From the NCBI GenBank assembly GCA_028280415.1, contig JANQLV010000076.1, forward strand, positions 1-64,000: DNA of 64,000 nt, in the 5' to 3' direction. Both the position numbers and the translations under genes were made by a program. Below, piece after piece: positions 29,967-38,768 of this stretch. The notes beneath the pieces were generated by a model, which was not told the DNA's origin, searched no databases, and saw only the letters and a program-made list of their open reading frames with translations. Position 1 is the stretch's first letter. The number at the start of each line of letters is the position of its first letter. This DNA comes from Saprospiraceae bacterium. Lineage in GTDB: Bacteria > Bacteroidota > Bacteroidia > Chitinophagales > Saprospiraceae.

Positions 29967-30353
29967 TTAGAGTAAGAGATCTCTAAGTTTTTCTTTTATG
30001 TCCAAAAAATCTTTGATCTGAATACTCCCTACCTTTCTTGCAAATCTGTTTCTGTCAATAACTCTTACTTGCGATAAGATTAAGCGAGATTTACAGTCAA
30101 AATAGTGTTTTGGTAGTTCGTAATAAAAGCGGTTGTTTTTACCTTTAGTAGTCATGGGTACAACGAAGAAAACGTTACCCACTCTTTTGATTACCAAGAC
30201 TGGTCTTTCAAATGTATTTCAATCACCGTCCTGTTCAAATCATATATTTACGCCTAAATGAGCAAACCAAATTTGCTGTTCATTGATATATACTTCACGT
30301 TTTCCGTTATGCAACTCTTGTTTAAAACTGTTTCGGTTATCAAAGTTTTTCAT
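29967..30353 (-). CDS. PemK/MazF-family toxin written with TGA as Gly
   Basis: From ATG 30353 to TAA 29967-29969 the frame gives 128 residues with TGA at 30240-30242 and 30219-30221. The N-terminal core reads LGVNIxFEQDGDxNTFERPV, and the family block is GVNIGFEQDGKG-F-RPVLV, so both TGA positions are glycines. The rest (VPMTTKGKNNRFYY, LILSQVRVIDRNRF) fits the RNase fold of this family. Under the standard code only a 76-residue C-terminal piece remains. No antitoxin gene was recognised next to it. The gene shares its strand and the unusual code with the TraG-like gene downstream. Confidence 0.85.
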
Positions 30354-30554
30354 TTCAAAAAAGTATAATAAATATTGCTACAGGAGTATGCTTCTTGCAG
30401 GCTTTTTTTCAACTCTAAAAATTAAACTGCTCTACTCTTTTTGAAATTCTTTGAGGCGAGAAGAATTGTATCAAACTTCATTCTCAAAAATCGCTGAAAC
30501 ACCCTTTACTTTCATTGCGAGATGATAAATCTCATTCGCTGAAATCATAAAATA

Positions 30555-30728
30555 ATGTTCCCCTCATTTAAGGAGCTTAAATGGCATGGAAACGTTTTCC
30601 TAAAAGACGAGAATGCAGCTTTGTGGAAACTACACTTTTTGCATGCCATTGATAAGCTTGAAAACAAAAGATTTGATATAAAAGTGAATTACTATTGTAT
30701 TCGAGTAATTAGCACTCCTCTACTCTAA
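30555..30728 (+). CDS. Small ORF, possible 57-residue protein
   Basis: ATG 30555 to TAA 30726-30728 gives a 57-residue peptide without TGA, containing FKELKWHGNVFL and WKLHFLHAIDKL. No family recognised. It lies between the toxin gene and the AT-rich repeat region and may be a chance ORF. Confidence 0.3.
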   Translation: MFPSFKELKWHGNVFLKDENAALWKLHFLHAIDKLENKRFDIKVNYYCIRVISTPLL

Positions 30729-30759
30729 CAACTTAAGGTTAATTAACCATTGATTAAAT

Positions 30760-31020
30760 CTTTATAAAGGTAAATAAACATTTAGAACAGGATTTTAGAG
30801 ACTTTTGCCAAGTGCTTTTTTACAGTCTATCAACCCCTTATAAACCATTGTCATACATTTTCAACTATCTTTATAAAGGGTTGCCTAAGTGATTATAAAT
30901 ACTTTATAAAAACAGAACTTGCAATTGATAAGGGAATAGACATATAATTTATTAAGACCTTAATAAAGGTTTAAAAAATACTTTATAAACAGTTTTTCAG
31001 CCCTTATTAAATCCTTTTTT
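30760..31020. repeat. AT-rich repeat cluster, candidate replication origin
   Basis: The motif TTATAAA recurs at least six times (near 30769, 30839, 30871, 30894, 30906 and 30984), mostly as CTTTATAAA, with TTAATAAAGG-type variants near 30960. Such clusters upstream of a Rep_3 initiator gene usually act as iterons or an unwinding region. It precedes the DNA-binding gene at 31043 and the rep gene at 32031. Confidence 0.45.
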
Positions 31021-31042
31021 TAGGGGGTACTGAACTGTGTAA

Positions 31043-31615
31043 ATGCTGCTAATTCAGGAGCAGAAAACCAATAGTTATCATTTACTTTTAATAGAATCAA
31101 TGATTCGTATTAATGAAGCGATTCAATCACTTAAAACAACTCCGACCACTTTCTACAAGAGAATTAAAAAGTTAAGAATCGAACTTATATCTAAAGCTAA
31201 TTCTAGTGGAAAGGCCAGTTACATTAGGGAGGAAGATTTAGAAGAATTGAGAAAGGCAATGGGAAAATCTAATACAACGGAGCAGAGGAGTGGTGAGAGC
31301 GAAAAAACAAAGTCGGAATCTTCTTCTAACCAAGATGCTGAACTGTTACAGGAATTAAACGAACTTAAACTTGAGAAAACTACCTTGTCTTCAAAAGTAG
31401 AGGAGTATTTCGGGTATCTCCAACTATATAAAGAGCAGTTGAATAGAGGGGAAACAAAGGTGGCTGAATTGGAAAAACAGAGAACGGAACTTTATACCCA
31501 AATCATCAAGATTCAAGTGAGGCTATGAACTTATAGAGTTTGATTCTATGCGGTCATTGTCATTGTCGTCCTGTTTTGAACCTTGTTCGGATTGGGAGTA
31601 ATTAAACTGGGGTAA
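31043..31615 (+). CDS. DNA-binding, coiled-coil, membrane-anchored plasmid-type protein written with TGA as a sense codon
   Basis: The frame from 31043 to TAA 31613-31615 is 190 residues with TGA at 31526, 31541 and 31577. Residues 20-75 look like a MerR/DUF536-type helix-turn-helix (TPTTFYKRIKKL, then YIREEDLEELRKAM), residues 95-160 are coiled coil, and the end is a membrane helix. The helix appears only if TGA is read through: FYAVIVIVVLFxTLFGLG. All three TGAs fit Gly near or inside that helix. An alternative start is the ATG at 31100. DNA-binding proteins of this shape accompany plasmid replication genes, and rep follows on the same strand. Confidence 0.75.
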
Positions 31616-31867
31616 TAAAGGGTTTATAATGCCCTAAAAGTGGCGTTTTTGCGGGAAAAATCTTTGAAAGATCAGGAGGAATCTGAAAGGCTGCTTTATA
31701 AGCTGATTATAAAGGGTTTATTACCTAGATAACAACAACAGCATCATAAACTACCAATTCAAGTGTTGTCTTTTATTAGAATACTTATTGTTCTTATGAG
31801 TTGTGAAAAGCCTTTACGAAAGAGGAGTTTAGAAGGCTATTGCTACAAAATCAGGGTAAAAAACACC

Positions 31868-31951
31868 AAATACAGGGCGAAAAGCTACAATTTGCTACCC
31901 CAAAAACATCAAAAACAGGGCAAAGAGCTTTGAATAACTACAAATACAGGG
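31868..31951 (+). repeat. Short direct repeats upstream of rep, possible iterons
   Basis: AAATACAGGG at 31868-31877, AAAAACAGGG at 31911-31920 and AAATACAGGG at 31942-31951 share a core and lie 90-160 bp upstream of the rep start. Spacing is 43 and 31 bp, so not strictly regular. No gene was seen in 31616-32030. An inverted repeat AGCTAC/GTAGCT lies near 31987-32012. Confidence 0.4.
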
Positions 31952-32030
31952 TTTGCGGATAAAAATATTGAAAAACAACCATTTATAGCTACTGTCGCAA
32001 TTGACTGTAGCTTTTACTAAAACCAGCATC

Positions 32031-33344
32031 ATGTGAAAAGCACTATCCATCGTCAAGAAAAGTAATCATTTGGTTAACGCAAGATTTTATTTTAGCGTTC
32101 TTGAAATCAGGCTGTTTACACTCATGGTTTCCCAGATTACCAATGATGATATGGATTTTAAAACATACAAGATTCCTGTTAAAGACTTTATCAAAACCTT
32201 CAATATTAAAAACAAGAATATTTACAGAGAATTAGAGAGAACAACAGATAGCCTTATCAAGAAGATTGTTAGAATCCCAATTGAGGAGTGAGGACAAGAG
32301 AAACTATTTAAAACCTCATTGGTAAATAGCTTCAAATATAACATTGATGGTTCGGGTATTATTGAGGCTACTTTTCATCCTGATTTAAAGCCTTATTTGA
32401 TACAACTAAAGAACAGATATTTAATGTATGATATGGAAAACCTTCTCCATATCAGTAGTAGCAATTCCATCCGTATGTATGAACTGCTAAAAGCCTTTGA
32501 GAAAATAGGAAAAAGGTCTTTTGAAATAGAGGAGTTGAAAGAAATTTTAGGGGTAGCGGAAAAGTATCATGGACGCTATTACAATTTTAAGAAAAGGATA
32601 ATTGTACAAGCCCAAAAAGACCTAAACAAGTACACAGACATTGCGTTCACTTTCAGAGAATCAAAAACCCCTTGAACGAAGAAGGTAGATAAAATCACTT
32701 TTTTTATTTCTCCGAATGGTGAAACATCAGAAAAGAATTCTTCCCCAAGTTCCCCATCGCAGCTAGATTTGTTTTCAGGTGAACAAAGCGTAAAAAAGCC
32801 ATTTTCTACCAAAATAAAGGGGTTGAAAAAGTATAAATTTTCCTCTGAAACTATTGAAAAAGACATCTTGTCAAAATATGACCTTCCCTTTATTGAAGCC
32901 ACTTTAAAACATTGTGAGCTATATTTTAAACAAGCCAATGTTCCCAACAAAGAGGGCTTCATTATAAAGGCTTTAGAGAAAGGATATTACCAAGATGAAA
33001 TTGAAAGCACAACGCAGAGAAAGCAGAAAAAAGCACAAAAGGAAACGGATAAACAGAGCAAGGATGATTTGCAAAAACTATTTCAAAGCCATCTAAACAA
33101 GCAAGTGGAGGAGGCATTAAACTGACTTTCTAAAGAGAAAATAAAGGGGTTGAGAAAGACTTTTTTAAGTAAAAAAAGCAATAACTCTTTCTTCAAAAAA
33201 GCCCTTGATGCCTATGGTTTTGAACATCATATAATTCAATGACAATGGAAATTATTTTTACGTGACGAGATACTCACAAAAGAGCAGAGGAGTATAGAGG
33301 CTTTTCAGAGAAAAAAACTGGAAAAGGGGCTAGACAACCAATAA
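32031..33344 (+). CDS. Rep_3 family plasmid replication initiator written with TGA as a sense codon
   Basis: Reading TGA as sense, ATG 32031 to TAA 33342-33344 gives 437 residues with five TGA: 32034 (codon 2), 32289, 32673, 33123 and 33240. The start gives IVKKSNHLVNARF, the classic opening of Rep_3/RepB initiators, which is lost if the frame starts at the TTG at 32070. Further family features are LFTLMVSQI, the paired winged-helix pattern IRMYELLKAFEKIG, and YYNFKKRIIVQAQKDLN. The TGA at 32673 sits where the family has the KxGRKV-type glycine (TPxTKKVDKITFFI). It would initiate replication at nearby iterons. A standard-code host would make only fragments. Confidence 0.88.
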
Positions 33345-33419
33345 GAACGATTGTTCTTTTTTGGCTTGCAATCGGATTTTTTGTCCTTATATCAAAGCCT
33401 CACCAATTATCTTTCACTC

Positions 33420-33875
33420 ATGGAAATTCCCGATAAATTAACAGAGATACAAGTTAAGTATTCTCGCCGGGTTTCAGCCAAACAGAGGATAAAGGTAGGT
33501 GGTAGTCGAGAAGTTTTCAAAACGCTTTGGTCAATTTGGGATATGGACACCATTGCTTACCAAGAAGCGTTTGTCATTCTTTTACTCAATCGAGCTAATT
33601 GTATCATGGGGTATCGCTGGATTTCAACTGGCGGATTATCGGGAACTGTTGTTGATGCGAAACACATTTTCGGCCTTGCGCTCAAATGCAATGCGAACAG
33701 CATTATCCTTGCCCATAATCACCCATCAGGGAACCTCAAACCTAGTCGTGCAGATTTGGACATTACTCGCAAATTAAAAAGAGGAGGGGAGTTTTTAGAC
33801 ATTTCTATTCTTGACCACTTTATCATCACACCTCAAAAGGCTTATTATTCGTTTGCGGATGAAGGAGTCTTGTAG
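33420..33875 (+). CDS. RadC-like JAB/MPN-domain protein
   Basis: From ATG 33420 to a TAG stop this gives about 151 residues. The metal site is the JAMM motif HNHPSGNLKPSRAD (H-x-H-x7-S-x2-D), preceded by STGGLSGTVVDAKHIF, as in RadC. It lacks the N-terminal helix-hairpin-helix of chromosomal RadC, as is usual in the short versions carried by plasmids and integrative elements. The open frame extends upstream to 33351, but MEIPDKLTEIQVKYS is a better start. It has no TGA, so its code cannot be told. It follows rep by 75 bp. Confidence 0.88.
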   Translation: MEIPDKLTEIQVKYSRRVSAKQRIKVGGSREVFKTLWSIWDMDTIAYQEAFVILLLNRANCIMGYRWISTGGLSGTVVDAKHIFGLALKCNANSIILAHNHPSGNLKPSRADLDITRKLKRGGEFLDISILDHFIITPQKAYYSFADEGVL

Positions 33876-33903
33876 CCTAAGTGAATAAACTTGGGCGTTT
33901 TTC
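33875..33903 (+). terminator. Terminator after the RadC-like gene
   Basis: GCCTAAGT and ACTTGGGC form a stem with one wobble pair, followed by a T-rich tract on the plus strand, immediately after the RadC stop. Confidence 0.6.
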
Positions 33904-33910
33904 TTATGAG

Positions 33911-34135
33911 CTAACTAATATCGCGAATTTCAATAGTGATAGGATTACCATTTTTATCTTTCATACGGAGGCGATGTTTGCCCGTCCTCGCTTTGGCCCT
34001 TTGTAAGCGTTGGGACAACGCCTGATAGGAAAGCCCGTCCTCAATCTCTTCGGAGACTTTTTTAAGGCTGGAATAGACCTCTTGGTCAACGGGTTCATGC
34101 CCTTGAATAATAATATAAACTCGACGCTGTGACAT
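33911..34135 (-). CDS. Small basic hypothetical protein
   Basis: From the ATG at 34135 this is 74 residues starting MSQRRVYIIIQGHEPVDQEV, ending at a TAG. An upstream ATG at 34162 is in frame but gives an odd MRHAYNCSN extension. The middle is helical and basic (LSQRLQRAKARTGKHRLRM), followed by a DKNGNPITIEI hairpin. Convergent with the RadC-like gene. No family recognised; a small DNA-binding or accessory plasmid protein is possible. Confidence 0.55.
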   Translation of the reverse strand: MSQRRVYIIIQGHEPVDQEVYSSLKKVSEEIEDGLSYQALSQRLQRAKARTGKHRLRMKDKNGNPITIEIRDIS

Positions 34136-34340
34136 ATTGCTGCAATTATAAGCATGCCTCATGCTTTCTTTTTGGACTTACAGCAAATGGCAATAATTAA
34201 TGATGATTTTAGGCGTATAATCTACAAATTTTGTATTTTGCGAATATTCAACCAAAATGCAGAAGATGAGTAAAGAGAAGCATGAGAGGTTGAAATAGTA
34301 TTCAATCAATTTTCAAAAAGACTCAATTTAATTCGCAGAA

Positions 34341-35465
34341 ATGAAGAAGGTAACACTTGCTTTATGGCTAATAGCGTATGCCTGTATTGAAACGTTTGGT
34401 CAATGCACGGCAATCCTTGATGAGTTCCATTATTACCATGAACTTGCTATTCCAGATGAAACGATAACAAACAACACGTTAGATAATTTTGACCATAGCA
34501 GTTTTAACGATCATGTTACTTACTCACCTTCCGTATTTTCTTTGGCTGGTTCTACGGAGCTAACAACGTCAGATTTTGATTGGACGTGTTGTTGCGCTGC
34601 TAATGATATTATCTGTATTGGCAGCATCGCGGAAGCTGCTTATTTTATTCCCGAACAGCAAGCCGGGAATCTTTTGGCCGGAACCCATATTTTTGTTATT
34701 GCTGGTTCTGGTCATGGCTACTATAATAATTTTGCCCCCGGTTATCATTTAGTAGTGACTACACCTGATGCCATTGACCATGAGCTAGGCCACCGACTAG
34801 GAGCAAATCATAATAGCCCACCACAAGGGACAAGAATGGATGCCTCGCCAAGTGGTAATTCATGGTACTGTGATCGGATGGAAGAAATACAGAGTGAGCT
34901 TGGTTGTACGGTTGATGCTTGTTCTCCATTACCTGTTGAATTGACAACCTTTTCAGGTCAATCAAAAGACAATACAGTTCTCCTTTCTTGGGTAACTACA
35001 TCAGAAACCAATAATGACTATTTTCAGATTGAAAGATCGATTGACGGGCAGCAATGGGAACTCATTGGTAGCGTGGAAGGTAATGGTACTACCATTATTG
35101 AACAGAGTTATGAATTTGTCGATCACACCCTCTTTTCAGGAAACAACTATTATCGTTTGAAGCAAGTGGATTTAGACGGTTCATTTAGCTACTCAAAAAT
35201 CATTACAGTCGATTTTCAACAAACTCATACAATAACCATTTATCCCAATCCTGCGGACAATTATTTATATATTCAATGGAGTAATGACCAAAATAATCAA
35301 GACTATGGGTATCATATCTATAATCAATTTGGTCAGCTAGTTGCAAGTGGTTTAGTAACAGAAGCAATGACCGGAATAAACTTATCAAATTTACCAAAAG
35401 GAGTGTATTACCTCAATGGTGGAAATAAGAATTTAAGTGCTTCTTTTCGTTTTATTAAACTATAA
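34341..35465 (+). CDS. Secreted metzincin-like metalloprotease with T9SS sorting domain
   Basis: This 374-residue protein has an N-terminal signal peptide, a zinc site HELGHRLGANH (HExxHxxGxxH, metzincin type) near residue 150, and a C-terminal region beginning at LPVELTTFSG, typical of Bacteroidota proteins exported by the type IX system. It ends with a sorting domain (YPNPADNYLYIQW, then LPKGVYYLNGG). The signal and sorting domain show the protein is made for a Bacteroidota host and uses the standard code (no in-frame TGA). The catalytic domain is short, so it may be a reduced protease. It lies between the recoded plasmid block and the standard-code mobilisation operon. Confidence 0.85.
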   Translation: MKKVTLALWLIAYACIETFGQCTAILDEFHYYHELAIPDETITNNTLDNFDHSSFNDHVTYSPSVFSLAGSTELTTSDFDWTCCCAANDIICIGSIAEAAYFIPEQQAGNLLAGTHIFVIAGSGHGYYNNFAPGYHLVVTTPDAIDHELGHRLGANHNSPPQGTRMDASPSGNSWYCDRMEEIQSELGCTVDACSPLPVELTTFSGQSKDNTVLLSWVTTSETNNDYFQIERSIDGQQWELIGSVEGNGTTIIEQSYEFVDHTLFSGNNYYRLKQVDLDGSFSYSKIITVDFQQTHTITIYPNPADNYLYIQWSNDQNNQDYGYHIYNQFGQLVASGLVTEAMTGINLSNLPKGVYYLNGGNKNLSASFRFIKL

Positions 35466-35477
35466 AAAAATCACCAC

Positions 35478-35687
35478 TTATGCTCTTGGCAGCCATTCTT
35501 TTTCATACGTACGATAAAGGATATGTAAGAGAGCAATTACAGGAAGAACAAAACCATAAAATGCCCACAGAAATTTCTTGATTTTCTTCACTTCTGCCCA
35601 CTTGTAGCAGTAAAAAGCGGCAATTATACTTTCAAAAACATAAAATCCAAAGGCAGTTTCCATGACATATAAATTAAAGCGGTGCAA
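35478..35687 (-). CDS. Small membrane protein
   Basis: This 69-residue protein has two hydrophobic helices (FGFYVFESIIAAFYCY and FLWAFYGFVLPVIALLHIL) joined by a basic loop. It is the last gene of the minus-strand mobilisation operon (22 bp after the coiled-coil gene). No family recognised. Confidence 0.55.
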   Translation of the reverse strand: MHRFNLYVMETAFGFYVFESIIAAFYCYKWAEVKKIKKFLWAFYGFVLPVIALLHILYRTYEKEWLPRA

Positions 35688-35708
35688 TAATTATTTTGAA
35701 AATAAAGG

Positions 35709-37013
35709 TTATCTTTTTGTTTCTTGTAGATACTCCACTTCACGCTGCAAACGGACTTTTTCACTTTGATAATAGTCATAATCTTCTCTTGCATTTCGCA
35801 GATCAACATTATAACTCCTAAGCCTTTTACTAGCTACATCAGTTTCTTGATTAATGGATTCTAGTTCTTTCTTTGCTGTCAGAAGAATTTGACCAACTTG
35901 CACTCGTCGTTTTTGATAATCAAGTTTGCTTTTGAACTCCTGTAAATTAAATTTCTGCTCTCTAATATTCATGGTTAACTCTCTAACCTTTCCCTCAAAT
36001 TGAACATTACGAACTTCCAACAAAGATTTTTCCATCGCTATTAAGTCCTTTGCTTGGGCTACTCCCTGCTTTTCAATTTGGAGTAATTGATAGGCCACTT
36101 CCAACTGCTTTTTATCTAATTCCTGCAAGTTCATTCGTTGTACGAGTTCAATGGATTTTTTCTCAATCTCCAAGTCTTTTTGAACGATGACAAATGCAAA
36201 TTCTTTTTCCCTCTGATTAAGGTCGAGTTCCTTTTCTTTAACGGTCACCTCTCTGTCTCGGAAAAGAAGCTCTTTTTCCGCATCCTCTAGTTCTTGTTTT
36301 TTCTTCAAACTCTCATAGTAGAAAACTCGGGTTCGATCTTTTTTAAGGAAGTCATCATACACGGGAAAAAGTTCTTGCATGAGCTTATCTTTTTCGCTGA
36401 CAAAGGTAGCTTTCGTTTGTTCAATGGTAACTTCCTGCGCAATTGTATGGGTATCAGCATGGATGTTGTACACTTTTTGTAAAACACTTACTTGCTTTTC
36501 TTGGAGAACCTGGAGTTTCTCTTTGTAAGCATTTTCGATTTCTTCAAATAACTCTGTTACTACTTCTTTGAGGATGGATTTTATTTTGTCTTTGGGCATA
36601 TTTTCAATTTTTTGAAACGCTAATGTTTTAGCTTTGGCAGGAACATTACTTTCTTTTATGTAGTATCGTAGTGCTGACTCCCATCTACGTTCACCTATTA
36701 GTTTAACATCTTCTTCCAGCTTGAACGCTGATAGTTCTCGATAGAGGGCAGAGAAAGTTTTTTCATAAAATTCGATAAGGTGAGGACTCGATTTCGCTAA
36801 CCTTTTAGGATTGAAAAATTCTTGCTTCACAGGTAAGACAACCTTATGATAATAGTAATGAACATAGTCCTTATATTCTTTTGTCGTTTCCCTTGCGTTG
36901 TTATATAACTTACTTCTTTCGCAAGGGTAGCCAAAGTATTTATCTAGTTCTTGAAAAGCCATATCATCAAGTAATTTCGGCTTATAGCTAAAGAGGGAAA
37001 ATAGATTTTTCAT
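35709..37013 (-). CDS. Long coiled-coil protein of the mobilisation operon
   Basis: The C-terminal 250 residues of this 434-residue protein are an almost unbroken heptad-rich coiled coil (LQELDKKQLEVAYQLLQIEK). The N-terminal 170 residues are helical without a known motif. Its ATG overlaps the TGA of the preceding gene (ATGA), showing that TGA is a real stop in this operon. No signal peptide or membrane helix. A structural or DNA-processing accessory role is possible; the function is unknown. Confidence 0.7.
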   Translation of the reverse strand: MKNLFSLFSYKPKLLDDMAFQELDKYFGYPCERSKLYNNARETTKEYKDYVHYYYHKVVLPVKQEFFNPKRLAKSSPHLIEFYEKTFSALYRELSAFKLEEDVKLIGERRWESALRYYIKESNVPAKAKTLAFQKIENMPKDKIKSILKEVVTELFEEIENAYKEKLQVLQEKQVSVLQKVYNIHADTHTIAQEVTIEQTKATFVSEKDKLMQELFPVYDDFLKKDRTRVFYYESLKKKQELEDAEKELLFRDREVTVKEKELDLNQREKEFAFVIVQKDLEIEKKSIELVQRMNLQELDKKQLEVAYQLLQIEKQGVAQAKDLIAMEKSLLEVRNVQFEGKVRELTMNIREQKFNLQEFKSKLDYQKRRVQVGQILLTAKKELESINQETDVASKRLRSYNVDLRNAREDYDYYQSEKVRLQREVEYLQETKR

Positions 37014-37753
37014 GGAATAATTCTTTCAATCAGTTCTTGTTTTAAAACAGCAAATTGCTCCTGTGTTTTAGAGATAGTTGAACTATATATCTCATGCAAC
37101 ATTTCTTCTTTTTGTCTATATTGAGAAGTGTTTTGGTCTGACACATCAATGTCCCGTAATAGCTGTTGGAATTGTTTCTCGATAGTATCAAGGTAGTAGC
37201 CTAATATCTTGTCTATATATTTGTTCACTTCATTAACTAATAGTTCTCTCACCAATGCGGTGGCCTGTTGTTCGACCATGCCGGGTATATCCTTTTCCTG
37301 TAATTTTTTTTGGAATACTTTTAGGGCTTCTCGCTCATATTTATTTTCGGGCTTTTTTTGCAAAAGGCGCGTATCAAAATAGCTATTTGCATATTGTAAC
37401 GTTCGTAAACGCAGAAAGAAATTTGAGAAAATTCTTTCAAACATTCTTATATCTTGGGGATAGACCTGCTTATATGTACAGCTTCCTTTTTTCTCATCTC
37501 TGACCAAAATGCGTTTTTTAAAACGTCCTAAAAAATATCCCTTTTCTGCTGCGTACCAATACATTCTATATATGGTAGTACAATAATCATCATACCTCTT
37601 TCCTCTTGGAATTCTTCTATCATCAATAGGGAATAGCCTGTTGGAATAAAAGTCTTCTTTTAAGGCTTGAAGTTTCCTATTCTCTTGTTCTTGGTATGAT
37701 TCGCTCATATTATTTTTCTTTAGTTTACCAATACCTGTATGTAGTCCCATCAA
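37010..37753 (-). CDS. Hypothetical helical protein of the mobilisation operon
   Basis: This is a 247-residue charged, helix-rich protein with a DDRRIPRGKRYDDYC segment near residue 45 and a coiled-coil C-terminus. Its pattern (short N-terminal motif, long helices) resembles that of the next gene, so the two may be distant relatives or partners. The first residues up to the internal Met at NNMSESYQEQ may not belong; a start at that Met (about 37708) is equally good. It ends in TGA overlapping the next ATG. Function unknown. Confidence 0.6.
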   Translation of the reverse strand: MMGLHTGIGKLKKNNMSESYQEQENRKLQALKEDFYSNRLFPIDDRRIPRGKRYDDYCTTIYRMYWYAAEKGYFLGRFKKRILVRDEKKGSCTYKQVYPQDIRMFERIFSNFFLRLRTLQYANSYFDTRLLQKKPENKYEREALKVFQKKLQEKDIPGMVEQQATALVRELLVNEVNKYIDKILGYYLDTIEKQFQQLLRDIDVSDQNTSQYRQKEEMLHEIYSSTISKTQEQFAVLKQELIERIIP

Positions 37754-37907
37754 GCAAAGAAAGCGAATACTCTATACGATCATAGTACGACACACTGCTA
37801 TGAAAGAAAGAGTATGTATTTGAATACGTTAAGCAGCAGCTTTTCATTGATAGTCAATCTTTTATGAGGTACGTTAGTTATAGCTAAAATGATAAGCTAA
37901 ATGATAC

Positions 37908-38768
37908 TCAAAACATCATTTCAGATTCATCATTTATCAGCTTCCAATTATGAAAAAAGGGTTGTAAATTATCAACTGTTTTGAACAAGAAATGTCGGTG
38001 CATATACTTGAATGCCGTATCCATTTTTAGCCTTTCCATAGTAGCTCTCATCATACTTTCAAATTCAAATATTACGAGGACACGATTACTTCTTTCAAAC
38101 TTGTATTTTTCGCTAGGACTCCCTAAGTTCAGCGCACGGAGATACTGAAACTTTAATTTTTGTACGATCAACTTCGTGTCCTTCCCGTTTTGTACCTCTA
38201 GGCAATACAGTTCTTTTTGCTTGGGTGTTTGAATCATAAAGACAGCATCCGCAATAAGGTATTCGGAACGTGAAATATTTATCCGAGTTTTCGCTCGTAA
38301 ATTTTTGTCTCTCCGATTATTGCCAATTTTATCATAGTAGAATTCACAAAAACAAATGGAGAAAGATTCTCTTTTTGCAGCACCGCATAGAGCTATATGA
38401 CAATTAATAGTAATCTTTCTATGGTAATAGTCCTTGTACGCAAATGTGCTTTTTCCAATCGGCATTCTTATATCTTGATCTGAAAGCAATTGGTTTTCAA
38501 GAAGTATTGTTTTAGCTCTCGGTTTGAGATAATAAACATATTCCAATTTGTTCTTCCTCATCAAATCCTGACTCTTTGGATACATGGAGAACATAATCCT
38601 ATCAACAAATTTCGTTTTACTCTCTAAGAGTGGTTTGAGAGCTTTCCTTAAATTGCTATCATGCCTATCAATTCCAAGTGTTTTAAATTGAGAGATAGTG
38701 AGGAACTTGTATTGTGCCAATGCTAAAAGAATGTTCGTTTGTTTTTCTGTGAGTACCTCAATTTTCAT
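37908..38768 (-). CDS. Replication-relaxation-like protein, standard-code version
   Basis: This 286-residue protein begins with a winged-helix-like segment (ILLALAQYKFLTISQFKTLG) and ends with a nuclease-like or accessory domain (YLIADAVFMIQTP, ELYCLEVQNGKDT). It is homologous over its whole length to the recoded gene at 27170-28033, which has TGA at two positions where this one has ordinary codons. The start overlaps the TGA stop of the TraG-like gene (ATGA). The gene order TraG-like then relaxation-like is the same in both modules. The family name is tentative. Confidence 0.75.
   Translation of the reverse strand: MKIEVLTEKQTNILLALAQYKFLTISQFKTLGIDRHDSNLRKALKPLLESKTKFVDRIMFSMYPKSQDLMRKNKLEYVYYLKPRAKTILLENQLLSDQDIRMPIGKSTFAYKDYYHRKITINCHIALCGAAKRESFSICFCEFYYDKIGNNRRDKNLRAKTRINISRSEYLIADAVFMIQTPKQKELYCLEVQNGKDTKLIVQKLKFQYLRALNLGSPSEKYKFERSNRVLVIFEFESMMRATMERLKMDTAFKYMHRHFLFKTVDNLQPFFHNWKLINDESEMMF

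Noticed and set aside
27170..33344. The interrupted ORFs as ordinary pseudogenes
   Set aside because: All interruptions are TGA, frames and lengths are otherwise intact over about 1560 codons, and genes end at TAA or TAG where expected. Random decay would also give TAA and TAG in this AT-rich DNA.
27170..33344. TGA read as Trp (code 4), selenocysteine or pyrrolysine
   Set aside because: Trp is written TGG in the same genes. TGA positions match Gly or polar residues, not Trp. Selenocysteine would be rare and need a SECIS element, and pyrrolysine uses TAG.
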